Source: Paucimonas lemoignei (GTDB taxonomy: Bacteria; Pseudomonadota; Gammaproteobacteria; Pseudomonadales; Pseudomonadaceae). From it: DNA of 64,000 bases. A program made the position numbers and the translations under genes. The stretch's first letter is position 1, and every line of letters starts with the position of its first letter. Shown one piece after another: positions 9,126 to 18,337 of this stretch. A model generated the notes under the pieces. That model ran no database searches. It was not told the DNA's origin and saw only the letters and a list, made by a program, of their open reading frames with translations. The DNA is taken from the NCBI GenBank assembly GCA_900475325.1, contig LS483371.1, positions 5,760,001 through 5,824,000 of the forward strand. The letters are read 5' to 3'.

Positions 9126-9533
9126 ATGTCTGAGTACGGAAGCCTTTTCGAGCGACTTGCAGGCGATTCACGCGCGCGCGCCGCCTTGACTCACGAAGAT
9201 GGCGTCACGGCTTCAGTTGCCGCGCATTTGTCAAAAATGCTCAGCATCCGAGCGGGCAGCGTAACTACGCTGCCCGATTACGGCCTGCCCGACTTGAACG
9301 ACATGAGTCTGAGCTTGCATGACTCGCTAACCCAGGCACGCAAGGCTATTGAAGGATTCATCGAGTCATATGAGCCGCGATTAAGCGATGTGCAAGTCAC
9401 ATCGATGCCCCGCGAGGATGATCCCTTTCGATTGCTCTTTGCCATTGAGGGTGTGCTTGACGTTGCAGGTATCAAGCGACAGGTCAGGTTCAACGCATCA
9501 ATGGCAAGTTCAGGCCAAGTGAAAGTGACATAA
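9126..9533 (+). CDS. tssE: T6SS baseplate protein TssE (gp25-like)
   Basis: A 135-residue gp25/lysozyme-like baseplate wedge protein (GPW/gp25 family). Typical features are SLFERLAGD near the start, then LSIRAGSVTTLPDYGLPDLND and the C-terminal block ending RQVRFNASM. The ATG at 9126 has GGAGG 8 nt upstream; a frame-compatible TTG lies 21 nt earlier and overlaps tssC. It is the third baseplate/sheath gene of the operon and corresponds to hsiF2 of P. aeruginosa HSI-II. Confidence 0.93.
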   Translation: MSEYGSLFERLAGDSRARAALTHEDGVTASVAAHLSKMLSIRAGSVTTLPDYGLPDLNDMSLSLHDSLTQARKAIEGFIESYEPRLSDVQVTSMPREDDPFRLLFAIEGVLDVAGIKRQVRFNASMASSGQVKVT

Positions 9534-9585
9534 CTGAATAGCCATTACCGGCACAAGTTTCACTTGATACCGGATTATCTAGAAC

Positions 9586-9597
9586 CCGGTTAACCGG
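9586..9597. repeat. Perfect 12-bp palindrome in the tssE-tssF gap
   Basis: CCGGTTAACCGG is a perfect palindrome inside the only sizeable gap of the operon (9534-9697, 164 bp). It could be an operator or a processing hairpin. The same gap holds a 24-codon frame (from 9620) without family similarity, which I do not call as a gene. Confidence 0.45.
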
Positions 9598-9697
9598 ACA
9601 GCAAACAGTTTCGGAATTTGATGTTTCAACTCCGCCTGGCGTTTAAGCCAGCGGTTCTTCTCGCGCCGCTTTTGACGATTCAGGTACAGGTATAGCG

Positions 9698-11485
9698 ATG
9701 TCCTTCAACGATTACTTTCAAAGTGAACTGACAGCTCTCAGGCAGTCGGGACGTACCTTTGCTGAGCGTAATCCTGCGTTGGCTCCCTTCCTCGGCCAAA
9801 GCGGACGCGACCCTGACGTAGAGCGGTTGTTGGAGGGAGTAGCATTTCTCACCGGACGCTTGCGGCAGAAGCTTGACGATGAGTGGCCGGAGCTCACACA
9901 TTCTTTGATGCAGCTGCTATGGCCAAACTATATGCGGCCGCTGCCCTCTTTCAGCATTCTGCAATTCGATGCGCTGCTACAAACAGGCCCTGCAATGCGC
10001 ATTGAGCGCGGAACCTCCGTGGGCAGTGATCCAGATGAAGGCATCAATTGCCGGTTCCGCACGTGTTTTGCCACCGACCTGCTGCCGCTGGAACTGGCGG
10101 ACGTGAACTATTCAGTCCAGGGTGAAGGTGCATTGCTTGCCCTGCGTTTAAAAGTCCGGGGTGAAGGGCATCTGGGTGAATTGCAGCTTGAGCGCCTCCG
10201 TTTACATTTTGCAGGGGAGCGCTACATCAGCCAGACCCTGTACCTGAGTGTGCTGCGCAATCTAACCAGCATCGACGTGATCCCTCTTGATGGCGATGGT
10301 CAACCCTTCAAGCTGGATGACAAACAAGTCCGCTCATTCAGCGTGCCGAAGCAACAGGTTCATCCCGTGGGATTTGCCGAGGATGAGGCGCTTATCCCCT
10401 ACCCGCTGAACACCTTTCGCGGTTATCGATACCTCCAGGAGTACTTTGCGTTACAGGACAAGTTTCTGTTCGTGGATGTCGATGGACTGGACCCGCTCAA
10501 CCATCTACCGGACGACATACTGCAGGAAGCCACCGGCTTTGAGCTGCGCTTTCATATCCACGGCAATGCGATACAGCATGCACGACCTTCACTGGACAAC
10601 GTTCGACTGTACTGCACGCCCATCGTCAACCTGTTCACCAACGATGCCTTGCCTATTCGCCTTGATGGCAAGCAAGACGAATACCTCTTGGTGCCTTCAG
10701 GACTGGATCGGCAAAGCTGCGGCATATATTCAGTGGAGAGCGTTACCGGTCATTTACAAGCCGGAGGGGGTGAACGGCAGTACGTGCCTTTCGAGTCTTT
10801 CAAACATGATCCTAGCTTCGACGTGCCACAGGTCTGTTCGCACTACAGCATTCAACACAGGCCTTCCTTGCTGCACGACGGCCTTGAAACGTACTTGAGC
10901 TTCGACACGCGCCAGCTCGATGGGCCTCAAGCGCTGTCGATAGAGTTGACCTGCACCAATCAGAATCTGCCAATGCATCTCAAAGAGGGCCAAATTTGCT
11001 TTCCCCTCGGCGACACCCCTGCGTTCACAAAATTTCGCAATATCACAGCCTGCACGCCCAGCTACGCGCCGCCCATAGACCAAGACTTTCTATGGAAGCT
11101 GATCAGCAACATGTCGCTGAACTATCTCTCTCTGGAAAACGTAGAAGCATTGAGGGTCATTCTCGAGACCTACGACCTGCCGCGTTATTACGACCGCAAC
11201 AGCGCCAACGTCAGTCGAAAAATGCTCAGCGGGCTGCAATCGATCCGCCATTCAGCCGTCGACCGATTGTTCGAGGGTTTGCCAGTGAGGGGGTTGCGAA
11301 CCGAGCTGGCAGTCGACGCTACACAGTTCGTTTGCGACGGAGATGTCTTTCTCTTTGCATCAGTGCTCAACGAGTTTTTTGCTCTGTACGCGAGCCTCAA
11401 CTCCTTTCATGAGCTTTACGTCAAAACTACCAAGGGGGAGGTGTACGCATGGACGCCACGCATGGGCCAGCAGCCAGTCCTCTGA
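9698..11485 (+). CDS. tssF: T6SS baseplate protein TssF
   Basis: A 595-residue TssF/VasA, the large baseplate wedge protein that works with TssG, TssK and TssE. The N-terminus is family-typical: FNDYFQSELTALRQSGRTFA, then NPALAPFLGQSGRDPDVERL and the segment SLMQLLWPNYMRPLPSFSI. The C-terminus YVKTTKGEVYAWTPRMGQQP is also characteristic. It overlaps tssG by 37 bp, indicating translational coupling. Full length with no lesion. Confidence 0.95.
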   Translation: MSFNDYFQSELTALRQSGRTFAERNPALAPFLGQSGRDPDVERLLEGVAFLTGRLRQKLDDEWPELTHSLMQLLWPNYMRPLPSFSILQFDALLQTGPAMRIERGTSVGSDPDEGINCRFRTCFATDLLPLELADVNYSVQGEGALLALRLKVRGEGHLGELQLERLRLHFAGERYISQTLYLSVLRNLTSIDVIPLDGDGQPFKLDDKQVRSFSVPKQQVHPVGFAEDEALIPYPLNTFRGYRYLQEYFALQDKFLFVDVDGLDPLNHLPDDILQEATGFELRFHIHGNAIQHARPSLDNVRLYCTPIVNLFTNDALPIRLDGKQDEYLLVPSGLDRQSCGIYSVESVTGHLQAGGGERQYVPFESFKHDPSFDVPQVCSHYSIQHRPSLLHDGLETYLSFDTRQLDGPQALSIELTCTNQNLPMHLKEGQICFPLGDTPAFTKFRNITACTPSYAPPIDQDFLWKLISNMSLNYLSLENVEALRVILETYDLPRYYDRNSANVSRKMLSGLQSIRHSAVDRLFEGLPVRGLRTELAVDATQFVCDGDVFLFASVLNEFFALYASLNSFHELYVKTTKGEVYAWTPRMGQQPVL

Positions 11486-12468
11486 ATCCAATGACACACG
11501 CGATACGGGAATACTCGTTATTTCAGGCTATCCAATTGACTCAGGAAACATTGCGTCAGGCGCATCCTGACCTGACTCAAGACCAACTGTATGACCTGAT
11601 CGAGTTTCAGGCCAATCCAAGCCTGGGTTTCCCAGGTAGCGATATTGATCGTATTCAGTTCTTCGAGGAGCGCGGCCAGTTGCGCGCCCGCATGCGTCTA
11701 AACCTGCTGAATCTAACGGGGGCCGGTTCTCCGCTGCCCGTTTTCTATGTCGAGCAATCCCTGGGCGATAGCAGCGATGAAGCCAATCCAACTCGGACGT
11801 TTCTCGACCTGTTCAATCATCGTCTGCACCGCTTGCTGATGCCAATTTGGCGTAAATATCGTTACCGAGCCAGTTTCGAAAAAGGAGCCACTGATTCTTT
11901 TTCCCGTCAGCTGTTTGCTTTGATCGGATTGGGCAGTCACCAGATTCGCCAGGCCAACGAGCTCAACTGGAAACGCTTGTTGCCGTATCTGGGGCTGCTA
12001 AGTCTCCGAGCCCACTCAGCCGCATTAATCGAGGCAGTGCTGCGTTACTACTTCAAGCATGCAGAACTGGCCATTGAACAGTGCATGTTGCGCACCGTCG
12101 AGATTATCGACGAGCAGCGGAACTGTCTGGGCACGCTCAACAGCGTGTTAGGCAAGGAGCTAGTCCTCGGCCAACACGTACACGATCGAAGCGGAAAATT
12201 TCGTATCCACATCCGGGAGCTCAGCTGGGCGCGCTTCCACGAGTTCCTGCCAAACGGTGACGGCTATCAGCCGCTCTGCGCTCTGGTGCGTTTCAGTTTG
12301 CGCGACCCCTTGAGTTACGACATTCGCCTGGTGCTGCGCCAGGAAGAAATTCATGACCTACGGCTATGCGCTCAAAGCGAATGTCGTCTCGGCTGGACCA
12401 GTTGGCTGGGCCGCGAAACCGCCGATGGTGTGGTGACTCTCGGCAGCAACATCACAAGGACTCATTAA
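11449..12468 (+). CDS. tssG: T6SS baseplate protein TssG
   Basis: A 339-residue TssG/VasB, baseplate partner of TssF. Typical features are the N-terminal NPMTHAIREYSLFQAIQ block, FQANPSLGFPGSDI and the mid-protein NLLNLTGAGSPLP segment, followed by a conserved FNHRLHRLLMPIWRKYRY block. The ATG at 11449 is supported by a strong GGGGGAGG ribosome site about 10 nt upstream, even though it lies inside the end of tssF. Two bases separate its stop from tssH. Confidence 0.94.
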   Translation: MDATHGPAASPLNPMTHAIREYSLFQAIQLTQETLRQAHPDLTQDQLYDLIEFQANPSLGFPGSDIDRIQFFEERGQLRARMRLNLLNLTGAGSPLPVFYVEQSLGDSSDEANPTRTFLDLFNHRLHRLLMPIWRKYRYRASFEKGATDSFSRQLFALIGLGSHQIRQANELNWKRLLPYLGLLSLRAHSAALIEAVLRYYFKHAELAIEQCMLRTVEIIDEQRNCLGTLNSVLGKELVLGQHVHDRSGKFRIHIRELSWARFHEFLPNGDGYQPLCALVRFSLRDPLSYDIRLVLRQEEIHDLRLCAQSECRLGWTSWLGRETADGVVTLGSNITRTH

Positions 12469-12470
12469 CG

Positions 12471-15071
12471 ATGATCAATCTAGACCTTCAGCAGCTGATT
12501 CGAGCGCTGGATGCCCAATGCCGTAGTGATCTGGAAAGCTGCGCCGAGCGCTGCGTAGCCCGAGGCGGCAGCAAGATCCTGGTCGAGGATCTGCTGCTGA
12601 TATGGCTTGACCGCCCCCAAAGCCTGCTACGCCGAGCTCTGCTTGATGCCGAGCTCGATGCAGGCGAACTGGCAACGGCATTGCAGCCTCGCGCCGAACA
12701 TAATGAATCACGCAACCCGGTGTTCTCTCCCGAGCTGGTGCAATGGCTGCAGGATTCGCTGCTGGTGACTACCCTCGATTTGAGGCAAAGCCAGGTCGAC
12801 CAGGCTGCGCTGCTTCTGGCGTTATTACAGAATCCGATTCGTTATGCGGGCAGTCACTATCAGCTGCTGCTTGGGCAAATCAACATCGAGCGCCTGCAAG
12901 ACTTCGCACGCGCTCAACAGCCAGACCAAGCCCCTGCCCCGCGACACTCGCAAGGCGAATCGTTGCTGACGCGTTTCACACACAACCTGACTCAACAAGC
13001 TCGAGAGGGCAACCTCGACCCGGTGCTGTGCCGGGACGACTCGATTCGGCAGATGATCGACATCCTCGCACGACGCCGCAAAAACAACCCCATAGTCGTG
13101 GGCGAGGCGGGTGTCGGTAAAACCGCGGTCGTGGAAGGTCTGGCTTTGCGGATCGTGGCAGGAGAGGTGCCCCAGACTCTCAAGGACGTGGCGTTGCTGT
13201 CTCTGGACATGGGGTTGCTGCAAGCCGGCGCGAGCGTAAAAGGTGAGTTCGAGCGTCGGCTCAAAGGCGTCATAGATGAGGTTAAAAGCTCTCCAGTTCC
13301 CGCAGTCCTTTTCATTGACGAAGCCCATACGTTAATCGGTGCTGGAGGCCAGGAAGGCGGTTCCGATGCCGCCAACCTCCTTAAACCCGCTCTGGCTCGA
13401 GGAGAACTGCGCACTATTGCGGCGACCACTTGGACTGAATACAAAAAATACTTCGAAAAAGACCCAGCCCTCGCCCGACGCTTCCAGCCGGTGCAACTGC
13501 ATGAGCCGACGATCAAAGAGGCCGTTACGATTTTGCGAGGTTTGGCGCACGTCTACGAAAAAAGTCACGGCATCTATCTACGCGATGATGCAGTGGTCGC
13601 GGCGGCAGAACTTTCTGCACGCTACCTCGCAGGCCGCCAATTGCCCGACAAAGCTGTTGATGTGCTGGACACAGCATGCGCCCGAGTCCGCATCAGCCTT
13701 GCTGCTGCACCTCAAAGCCTTGAGCGTTTGCGCAACGAACTCGCCGAAAGCTGTCGTGAGCAAAGCGCCCTGAATCGAGATGCGAGTGCCGGTCTGACGG
13801 TGGATCATGAAGCTTTACAGGCGCTAGGGGAGCGCATCGAACAAGCGCGCAGTGAAGCGACGGATCTGGAGCAGCGCTGGCTTGCCCAGCAGCAGTTGGC
13901 AGAGCGATTGCTCACATTGCGCCAGCGCCGAGCGTTGTTGACTCATAACGCTGAGTCCGCAGATGAGCTGGCAGAGTCCGTTGATACGTTGGACGACTTG
14001 GACGCCGAACTCGAGCAGGTCCAGCGAACCTTGACCGAAGCTCACGCAGTAGAGCGCCTCGTCAGCTTTGAAGTCTGTCCTCGACTGGTCGCAGAAGTCG
14101 TGAGCGCGTGGACAGGAATTCCGTTGACGCAACTGGCACGCGAACACAGCACCAAGGTCGCAACTTTTGCCATGGATTTACGGCAGCGAATTCGTGGTCA
14201 AGAGCAGGCTGTGCAGGCACTTGACCGCGCTATGCGCGCCACGGCAGCTGGCCTGAACAAGCCTGACGCACCTGTTGGAGTGTTCTTGCTGGTGGGCCCC
14301 AGCGGGGTTGGCAAGACCGAGACAGGGCTGGCACTGGCAGACCTCCTGTATGGCGGCGAGCGCTTCGTGACCACCATCAACATGTCCGAATTTCAGGAAA
14401 AGCACACGGTCTCGCGCTTGATCGGCGCGCCCCCCGGCTACGTTGGCTACGGCGAAGGCGGCATGTTGACCGAGGCCGTGCGCCACAAGCCCTATTCAGT
14501 GGTGTTGCTCGACGAGGTCGAAAAAGCCGACCCGGACGTGATGAATCTGTTCTATCAAATATTCGATAAGGGCATTGCCAACGATGGCGAAGGCCGTGAA
14601 ATCGACTTTCGCAATACCTTGATTCTGATGACCTCCAACCTGGCAAGCGACCGCATTGATGCCTTGTGCGCGCAGGGTGATCGACCCAGCTCGGAACAGC
14701 TGGAGCAGGCCATCAGGCCGGTACTCAGCAAGCATTTCAAACCCGCCTTGCTGGCTCGCATGAGGGTCGTGCCCTACTACCCGGTCGGTGGCAGCGTCAT
14801 GCGGGAGCTGGTTGAGATGAAGCTGCAACGGCTCGGCGAACGCCTGCGCAGTCGAAAACTGAATTTCAGCAATAGCTCATCTCTGATCGATCACCTGACC
14901 GACCGGTGTGTGCAGGGAGAAAGCGGGGCCCGGCTTATCGACCACCTCATCGAGTTACACGTCATGCCATTAATTGCTGATCGATTGCTCGCTTCAATGG
15001 CTGAAGGGCAAACGTTATCGCATGTGCGCGCCACCCTCCATGAGAACACTGTCGCCTGTGAGTTCTCCTGA
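12471..15071 (+). CDS. tssH: T6SS AAA+ ATPase ClpV (TssH)
   Basis: An 866-residue class II Clp/Hsp100 ATPase that unfolds TssC and recycles contracted sheath. It has an N-terminal TssC-binding domain (about 1-160), a first AAA module with Walker A GEAGVGKT (211-218) and Walker B VLFIDEAHT, a middle coiled-coil domain rich in Glu/Arg/Leu, and a second AAA module with LLVGPSGVGKTETG and VVLLDEVEKADP. Both ATPase sites look intact. The start is the ATG at 12471 with AAGGA upstream. In P. aeruginosa HSI-II the next gene is sfa2; here it is absent. Confidence 0.96.
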   Translation: MINLDLQQLIRALDAQCRSDLESCAERCVARGGSKILVEDLLLIWLDRPQSLLRRALLDAELDAGELATALQPRAEHNESRNPVFSPELVQWLQDSLLVTTLDLRQSQVDQAALLLALLQNPIRYAGSHYQLLLGQINIERLQDFARAQQPDQAPAPRHSQGESLLTRFTHNLTQQAREGNLDPVLCRDDSIRQMIDILARRRKNNPIVVGEAGVGKTAVVEGLALRIVAGEVPQTLKDVALLSLDMGLLQAGASVKGEFERRLKGVIDEVKSSPVPAVLFIDEAHTLIGAGGQEGGSDAANLLKPALARGELRTIAATTWTEYKKYFEKDPALARRFQPVQLHEPTIKEAVTILRGLAHVYEKSHGIYLRDDAVVAAAELSARYLAGRQLPDKAVDVLDTACARVRISLAAAPQSLERLRNELAESCREQSALNRDASAGLTVDHEALQALGERIEQARSEATDLEQRWLAQQQLAERLLTLRQRRALLTHNAESADELAESVDTLDDLDAELEQVQRTLTEAHAVERLVSFEVCPRLVAEVVSAWTGIPLTQLAREHSTKVATFAMDLRQRIRGQEQAVQALDRAMRATAAGLNKPDAPVGVFLLVGPSGVGKTETGLALADLLYGGERFVTTINMSEFQEKHTVSRLIGAPPGYVGYGEGGMLTEAVRHKPYSVVLLDEVEKADPDVMNLFYQIFDKGIANDGEGREIDFRNTLILMTSNLASDRIDALCAQGDRPSSEQLEQAIRPVLSKHFKPALLARMRVVPYYPVGGSVMRELVEMKLQRLGERLRSRKLNFSNSSSLIDHLTDRCVQGESGARLIDHLIELHVMPLIADRLLASMAEGQTLSHVRATLHENTVACEFS

Positions 15072-15163
15072 TGAAGATGCCAATGATCGGCCCTTTGTTC
15101 AACTTCGGCAGCCGCTGTGTGGTCGCTGCCTCGCCTCAACTGCAGGAAACATCCAAATGCTAG
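15071..15163 (+). other. 30-codon frame filling the clpV-orfX gap
   Basis: An ATG overlaps the tssH stop (TGATG) and opens a 30-codon frame (MKMPMIGPLFNFGSRC...) whose stop overlaps the start of the following lipoprotein gene. This could be a coupling leader peptide or a relic of a deleted gene; sfa2 lies at this position in HSI-II of P. aeruginosa. I see no recognisable domain, so it is flagged rather than called as a gene. Confidence 0.3.
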
Positions 15164-15297
15164 TTCCCCTCTGGAAAACCATCCTTTTATTCGTGTTCGT
15201 GATGCTTGGAATGAGTGGATGTACCGGGCACTACAAATTCAGCGACAACGAGTATCGACCTCTGGGTGAGCCGCTGTCAGTCAACCGTGGAAAGTGA
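15157..15297 (+). CDS. Small T6SS-cluster lipoprotein (OrfX-like)
   Basis: A 46-residue protein with a hydrophobic leader (VPLWKTILLFVFVMLGMSGC), a plausible lipobox MSGC and only about 24 mature residues (TGHYKFSDNEYRPLGEP...). AGGAA precedes the ATG. It occupies the place of the small orfX between clpV/sfa2 and fha2 of P. aeruginosa HSI-II. Retention in a compact operon suggests a real role, perhaps at the envelope complex, but no function can be assigned from the sequence. Confidence 0.7.
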   Translation: MLVPLWKTILLFVFVMLGMSGCTGHYKFSDNEYRPLGEPLSVNRGK

Positions 15298-15316
15298 GCC
15301 CAAGGAGCAACTCACG

Positions 15317-16504
15317 ATGGAACTGATTTTTGAATTATCAGGTGGCGAGCCGCCAGTTGCCGGGCAGGCCCCATGCAAAACGTTCAAGCAGGCCGGAGGC
15401 CTGATCGGACGTGCCGACCATTGCGACTGGATCATTCGGGACAAAGCCAGTCATGTATCGAGCCAGCATGCTCGAATCACCTTCGACCACGGTGAGTTCT
15501 ACCTGACGGACTTGAGCACCAATGGCACGCAAATACTGCCAAGTGGACACCAGCTGCGCAAAGGAGAAACCCATCTTATCGAGCACGGTAACCAATACCG
15601 CCTGGGTAAATTCGAGATGGTGGCGCGACTGGTCCGGGACCCGGCGGGTTATGTCGGCGCAGTGGAGCACTCACCAGTCGTTGAAAGTTACATTCCGGAC
15701 GATGCGTTTCTGGACCTCGATATTCTCAATACTACGGACCATCAGGAGTTCGGTCCTGATCTGGACGAGTTACTTCCTTCGTTCGCCCCACAGCAGGCAT
15801 CGCAGCAGGGCGTGAGCTATGGCTCAGCGGACACGCAGAATCTGTTGATACCCGGACTGGTGCCTGAACAGCAGACCACAGCCGCTGTTGAACCAACATC
15901 GGCACCACCCCAGAGCGAAGATTTCTGGACGCGTTTTGCCGATGGCGTGGGCGTGGATCTCAATGCGATGGATCAGGAGCACCGAGAAGCCTTCGCAGTC
16001 AATGTAGCGCGGCTACTCAAGCAGAGTATCAGCGGCTTGCAACAGACTTTGCGCACACGCAGCGAACTGAAAAATGAGCTGCGGCTGGCGCTGAGCATGG
16101 CGCAACACTCCGGCAACAATCCGCTCAAGTACGCAGGCGACGCCAGCGAAGCAATCGGTTTGCTGCTCAACACCCCGCGATCCGGGCAGCTATCGGCGGA
16201 GCGGGCCGTGACCAAGGCCTTTAGAGACATTCAGGCTCATCAGGTGGCGATGTTAACGGCCAGCCGTGCAGCGCTTCGCGGAGCGCTGGAGCATTTCGCA
16301 CCACAACAGCTGTCGTTGCGCTTTGACCGCGATGCAAGAAAGCCGCTGTTCTTCACACAGGCCAAACGCTGGCAAGCCTATGAGCGCCACCACCAGACCC
16401 TGTGTGCGGATCAGGAATGGAGCGAACGCCTGCTGGCCCGAGACTTCGCTCAGGCCTATGAAGAACAGGTGCGTTTGCTGGCCACCTTGCACATCGAACA
16501 CTAA
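15317..16504 (+). CDS. fha: T6SS FHA-domain protein (Fha/TagH)
   Basis: A 395-residue protein with an N-terminal forkhead-associated phosphothreonine-binding domain (about residues 10-95; key elements GLIGRADHCDWII, SSQHARI, LTDLSTNGTQ). An acidic linker of about 100 residues leads to a C-terminal TagH/ImpI domain (SEDFWTRFADGVGVD..., then the helical block ending LLATLHIEH). The Fha protein is the phosphorylation target of PpkA-type kinases in T6SS; the kinase and phosphatase are encoded at the end of this operon. The ATG at 15317 has AAGGAG upstream, whereas the longer frame overlaps the lipoprotein gene. Confidence 0.93.
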   Translation: MELIFELSGGEPPVAGQAPCKTFKQAGGLIGRADHCDWIIRDKASHVSSQHARITFDHGEFYLTDLSTNGTQILPSGHQLRKGETHLIEHGNQYRLGKFEMVARLVRDPAGYVGAVEHSPVVESYIPDDAFLDLDILNTTDHQEFGPDLDELLPSFAPQQASQQGVSYGSADTQNLLIPGLVPEQQTTAAVEPTSAPPQSEDFWTRFADGVGVDLNAMDQEHREAFAVNVARLLKQSISGLQQTLRTRSELKNELRLALSMAQHSGNNPLKYAGDASEAIGLLLNTPRSGQLSAERAVTKAFRDIQAHQVAMLTASRAALRGALEHFAPQQLSLRFDRDARKPLFFTQAKRWQAYERHHQTLCADQEWSERLLARDFAQAYEEQVRLLATLHIEH

Positions 16505-16515
16505 GGAAACTCCCC

Positions 16516-17001
16516 ATGTTGCGTATCAAAGCCCTGACCATGCTGACCCTTGCATGGATGCTGGCTGGCTGTGCGGCCCTCTCCCCTTATTCGACTCAGA
16601 CTCGACTTGAGCTGGAGCTCGCAGCCAGCGATCAGCTCAATCCAGATATCAACGGCCGCCCCTCCCCGGTCGTCGTGCGCTTACTCGAGCTGAAAAACCC
16701 CGTCACGTTTGAGACAGCGGATTTCTTCAGCCTCTACGGACAAGCCAAAGAGCTTCTTGCTCCGGATCTGGTTGCGGCTGAAGAGCTGGAGCTGCGTCCG
16801 GGTGAGCGTCTGACACTCAAGCTGCGCGTACAGGAAGGTAGCCGCTATGTGGGCGTGCTGGCGGCCTATCGTGATCTTCCAGAGACAAAATGGCGTTATG
16901 TAGTTCAGGTTAATGCGGGGGCCATGACGCCCGTAAAACTGAACCTTGACCATACCGGCATTAACCTGGTCAGCGACGCGTTCACCGGGGAAGGTCGCTG
17001 A
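16516..17001 (+). CDS. tssJ: T6SS outer-membrane lipoprotein TssJ
   Basis: A 161-residue lipoprotein with a signal sequence ending in MLAGC (lipid-bearing Cys19). The mature part shows the TssJ/VasD/Lip beta-sandwich pattern: SDQLNPDINGRPSPVVVRLLEL, then FETADFFSLYG and LRPGERLTLKL. TssJ anchors the TssJLM membrane complex in the outer membrane by binding TssM. Its stop overlaps the tssK start (TGATG). Corresponds to lip2 of HSI-II. Confidence 0.94.
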   Translation: MLRIKALTMLTLAWMLAGCAALSPYSTQTRLELELAASDQLNPDINGRPSPVVVRLLELKNPVTFETADFFSLYGQAKELLAPDLVAAEELELRPGERLTLKLRVQEGSRYVGVLAAYRDLPETKWRYVVQVNAGAMTPVKLNLDHTGINLVSDAFTGEGR

Positions 17002-18332
17002 TGAATACCGATAAAGTCATCTGGAAAGAAGGGATGCTGCTGCGCCCCCAGCATCTGCAGCAAAATGACCGCTACTTCGAAAAGCTGATCAAAGCGCAAG
17101 CCCGGCTGATGCACCGCAATGCATGGGGGTTTTTCGAGCTAGAGATTGACCCTCAACAGTTCAACCTCAGCAAAGTGGTCATCAGCCGTGCTTCGGGAAT
17201 ATTGCCGGATGGCAGCTTTTTCGATCTGGAGCGCAGTAACGAGGGCCTGATGCTCGATATCCCTCCCAACAGCGGTAGCGCGTCGGTCTATCTGGCGCTG
17301 CCTCTGCTCAGTGGCGGGATAATCGAGTCCAGGCGATCCGATCAAGTAGACGTCCTGGCGCGTTTTACCCAATACGACCTCGAAGTCGCGGACTCCAATG
17401 CCGGCAGTGACTCTTGCACTGTAATCAATTGCGCGCGGCCACATTTCAGTCTGTTGCTGGGCGAGCAACCGGCTCACAAGGCCTACGTAAAACTCAAAAT
17501 CTGCGAAATTGGAGACATCTCGGCCAATGCCGGAATAAAGCTCAATGCGCAATTCTCCCCCTCATACCTGTACACCCACTCCAGCGATTACCTGCTGTCA
17601 TGCCTTAACGAAATCATCGCGTTACTGACGCACCGCGGGGAAAAGATTGCCGAGCGCATTCAGGCCAGCGGCAAAGGTGGGGCCGCCGAGGTTGGCGACT
17701 TCATGATGTTGCAGCTGATCAACCGAACTGAGCTGGTTTTGCGTCATCTTTTGAGCCAGCAACAGGTACATCCAGAAGAGTTGTACAGCGTTTTACTCGG
17801 GGCACTGGGTGAGCTGAGCACCTTTTCCAGTGACAACAAGCGCCCTCAACTCGGCCTTGTGTACGAACACTGCGACCAGGCCGCGAGCTTGCGCGCATTG
17901 ATGGGCCAACTTCGACACATGCTGTCGATGGTACTGGAGCAGCACGCAATTGAGCTGGAGTTGCAGTCCCGGCAATACGGCATTTTCGTGGCGGCACTTT
18001 CGGACCGATCATTGCTCAGCACGGCAACTTTCGTATTGGCGGCCAGCGCGGCCTGCGACTCCGAAGACCTGCGCAAGCGCCTGCCTGCTCACCTGAAAGT
18101 CGCACCCGTGGAAAGCATTCGCCAACTGGTCAACCTTCATCTGCCTGGCATCAAGGTCAAGCCGCTGCCAGTGGCCCCGCGGCAGATCCCGTTTCACGCA
18201 AACAAAACATATTTCTTGCTTGAACTGAATGCCAGAGAGCGCTCGCAACTGGAAAGTTCTGGGGGATTTGCACTGCATGTCTCTGGCGAGTTCGTGGATC
18301 TGGAGTTGAACTTGTGGGCAATCAGGAATTGA
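17001..18332 (+). CDS. tssK: T6SS baseplate-membrane connector TssK
   Basis: A 443-residue TssK/ImpJ/VasE. The N-terminus KVIWKEGMLLRPQHLQQNDRYFE is the family hallmark, and the C-terminus ends with the typical head domain motif (FALHVSGEFVDLELNLWAIRN). TssK trimers link the TssEFG baseplate to TssL/TssM. It is translationally coupled to tssJ and runs directly into tssL. No anomalies. Confidence 0.96.
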   Translation: MNTDKVIWKEGMLLRPQHLQQNDRYFEKLIKAQARLMHRNAWGFFELEIDPQQFNLSKVVISRASGILPDGSFFDLERSNEGLMLDIPPNSGSASVYLALPLLSGGIIESRRSDQVDVLARFTQYDLEVADSNAGSDSCTVINCARPHFSLLLGEQPAHKAYVKLKICEIGDISANAGIKLNAQFSPSYLYTHSSDYLLSCLNEIIALLTHRGEKIAERIQASGKGGAAEVGDFMMLQLINRTELVLRHLLSQQQVHPEELYSVLLGALGELSTFSSDNKRPQLGLVYEHCDQAASLRALMGQLRHMLSMVLEQHAIELELQSRQYGIFVAALSDRSLLSTATFVLAASAACDSEDLRKRLPAHLKVAPVESIRQLVNLHLPGIKVKPLPVAPRQIPFHANKTYFLLELNARERSQLESSGGFALHVSGEFVDLELNLWAIRN

Positions 18333-18337
18333 CCGTC

